From: Halovenus aranensis
Lineage (GTDB): Archaea; Halobacteriota; Halobacteria; Halobacteriales; Haloarculaceae
Assembly: GCF_900100385.1 (NCBI RefSeq)
Contig: NZ_FNFC01000017.1
Span: 1 to 62,026, forward strand
Length of the DNA: 62,026 nucleotides
Direction: 5' to 3'
A program made the position numbers and the translations under genes. Within the stretch, counting starts at the first letter, position 1, and every line of letters starts with the position of its first letter. This document shows, piece after piece, positions 61,359 to 62,026 of the stretch. The notes under the pieces are model-generated. The model had not been told where the DNA came from. It ran no database searches and worked only from the letters and a program-made list of their open reading frames with translations.

Positions 61359-61744
61359 CGGAGCGACCGAAGTTTTCTGAGCGAGAGCGACCGAGACGAG
61401 ATTTGAATCACGCGAGACGAGTATAGCGAGTCTCGCCATCGGGTTCAAATCCCGGCGAGTCCATTCGCTTTTCTCTTCACTCCGGTCCGGTACCCCTCCC
61501 GGAGCCACCTACGCGAATAAACGCCCGCGTTTGTGTACTGTATCGGGCCACGTTCCGGCACAGTCTGAGACAGAATACTCACAGCATCGGTGCCAAACGC
61601 GGGAGTCTTCTCCCGTAGTGACCAGTCAGACTGGTGCCCGTCGCGCTCGTCGGCGGTCTCTTTTAGTTAGTTGTCTGGAATTACCCCACGAAAATTCATT
61701 TTATATAATAAGTATTTTAAATATCAGAAGATGACGCATAGGGT
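61358..61744. other. intergenic region with tRNA repeat, hairpins and promoter of the TbsP-like gene
   Basis: A 387-bp region without a convincing gene. It starts with an 81-bp spacer between two copies of the tRNA 3' end, holding a 10-bp direct repeat GAGCGACCGA (61361-61370, 61385-61394) and a hairpin GCGAGAC/GTCTCGC (61412-61436). Further on are dyads AAACGC-CC-GCGTTT (61519-61532), CGGGAG-TCTT-CTCCCG (61600-61615) and ACCAGTC-A-GACTGGT (61621-61635), and an AT-rich promoter (about 61695-61725). A short open frame within it looks non-coding. Confidence 0.6.
61440..61464 (+). repeat. 25-bp direct repeat, copy 2 of tRNA-Ala 3' end
   Basis: Exact second copy of 61334-61358, carrying the T arm and acceptor 3' strand without the 5' half of a tRNA, so it is not a second tRNA gene. 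Preceded by a 7-bp-arm hairpin (61412-61436). Confidence 0.8.
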
Positions 61745-62026
61745 ATGGCCACTGGCGAGATTTTCGAGACGGGCGAATATATCGAGCGTCTTCTCTCTGA
61801 GACGGTAGACGGCCCGCTCCGGATAGCGACTTCGCACCCGGCGATACTGGAAGCGGTCGTATCGGCGGCCGTCGAGCGACCGCCCGAGACCGGGACTCAC
61901 GTCGAATGCGTCTCCCGAGAGTCGACAATCGAGACACTGCTCGACAACTTCGCGGTTGCGACACAGCTCTCGGAGGTCCTGAAAGACGGCTGTCTGGACT
62001 TGCGTGTGACCGCTCAGGCGGGCGAC
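61745..62026 (+). CDS. TbsP-like (DUF5821-type) transcriptional regulator, N-terminal part (cut by window edge)
   Basis: The frame from ATG 61745 stays open to the right edge, giving 94 residues: MATGEIFETGEYIERLLSET, LRIATSHPAILEAVVSAAVE and STIETLLDNFAVATQLSEVLKDG. The pattern of a Rossmann-like strand, AILEAVV helix and LLDNFAVA-SEVL resembles the haloarchaeal TbsP/DUF5821 family of glucose-responsive regulators. This is from memory and needs the missing half. AT-rich sequence (TTTATATA and TATTTTAAATA) 20-45 nt upstream is a strong promoter candidate. It follows the tRNA-Ala repeat region. Confidence 0.55.
   Translation, partial: MATGEIFETGEYIERLLSETVDGPLRIATSHPAILEAVVSAAVERPPETGTHVECVSRESTIETLLDNFAVATQLSEVLKDGCLDLRVTAQAGD

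Noticed and set aside
61440-61464. Second tRNA gene
   Set aside because: Only the T arm and 3' acceptor strand are present; there is no 5' acceptor, D arm or anticodon arm.
61308-61508. Minus-strand open frame of 66 codons
   Set aside because: Antisense to the tRNA and its duplicated end; the apparent repeats in the product come from the DNA repeat.
61531-61734. Plus-strand open frame of 67 codons after the tRNA repeat
   Set aside because: Passes through hairpins and the AT-rich promoter of the next gene, with no homology or ribosome site.

Overview
The window is chromosomal DNA from a haloarchaeon (class Halobacteria). The evidence is high G+C coding sequence, strongly acidic proteins, archaeal information-processing genes (tfe, alaS, rfcS, dph2, gatD, srp19, gar1, rpl21e, cdc48, XPB-type helicase) and families largely confined to haloarchaea (CheF, AglJ-type glycosyltransferase, Hvo_1808-type surface lipoprotein, HVO_0476-type zinc protein, a TbsP-like regulator). 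Many promoters put a TATA-like box 25-30 nt before the start codon, as expected for leaderless transcripts. I could not assign a genus.

Layout. 1-485: N-terminal end of an ISH3-like transposase running off the left edge, then an AT-rich gap with two dyad elements. 486-8.5 kb: rhomboid protease with a large ectodomain, dph2 plus a METTL5-type methyltransferase, mutL, FKBP, and the tfe-DUF2110-lipoprotein operon. 8.6-16.9 kb: a minus-strand block with an NAD kinase/IMPase fusion, a glutamine amidotransferase, a KASIII-like enzyme, an alpha/beta hydrolase-fold protein without its nucleophile, alaS and rfcS. 17-29 kb: AglJ, XPB helicase, DUF373, an eIF2B-like protein, a degenerate site-2-protease-like membrane protein, a phosphoesterase, an M29 aminopeptidase, two isoaspartyl methyltransferases, gatD and a GNAT protein. 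29.9-35 kb: nicotinate phosphoribosyltransferase and a nicotinamidase-type hydrolase around a surface metalloprotease-like lipoprotein, then an S9 peptidase. 35-41.3 kb: a complete five-gene oligopeptide/dipeptide ABC importer. 41.5-54.6 kb: CDC48, a PAS histidine kinase, beta carbonic anhydrase, nitrilase, PhoU, a second NAD-kinase-like protein, a 42-residue membrane protein, CinA-like protein, a secreted serpin and photolyase. 54.6-62 kb: gar1-srp19, tandem cheF genes, a GlmU-like/GlmS pair for UDP-GlcNAc synthesis, rpl21e, tRNA-Ala(GGC) with a duplicated 3' end, and the start of a TbsP-like regulator.

Themes. NAD(P) metabolism recurs (two NAD-kinase homologues, pncB, a PncA-like hydrolase). 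Extracellular proteolysis and peptide use also recur (rhomboid, Hvo_1808-type protein, S9 peptidase, M29 aminopeptidase, Dpp importer, serpin). The genome is very compact: several convergent pairs abut, and three pairs share stop-codon bases. I found no CRISPR array and no classical defence island. The most unusual items are the lipoprotein serpin, three enzyme-family proteins with substituted catalytic residues, the perfect palindrome overlapping the KASIII start, the tRNA-Ala 3' duplication and the dyad-rich gap before the TbsP-like gene.
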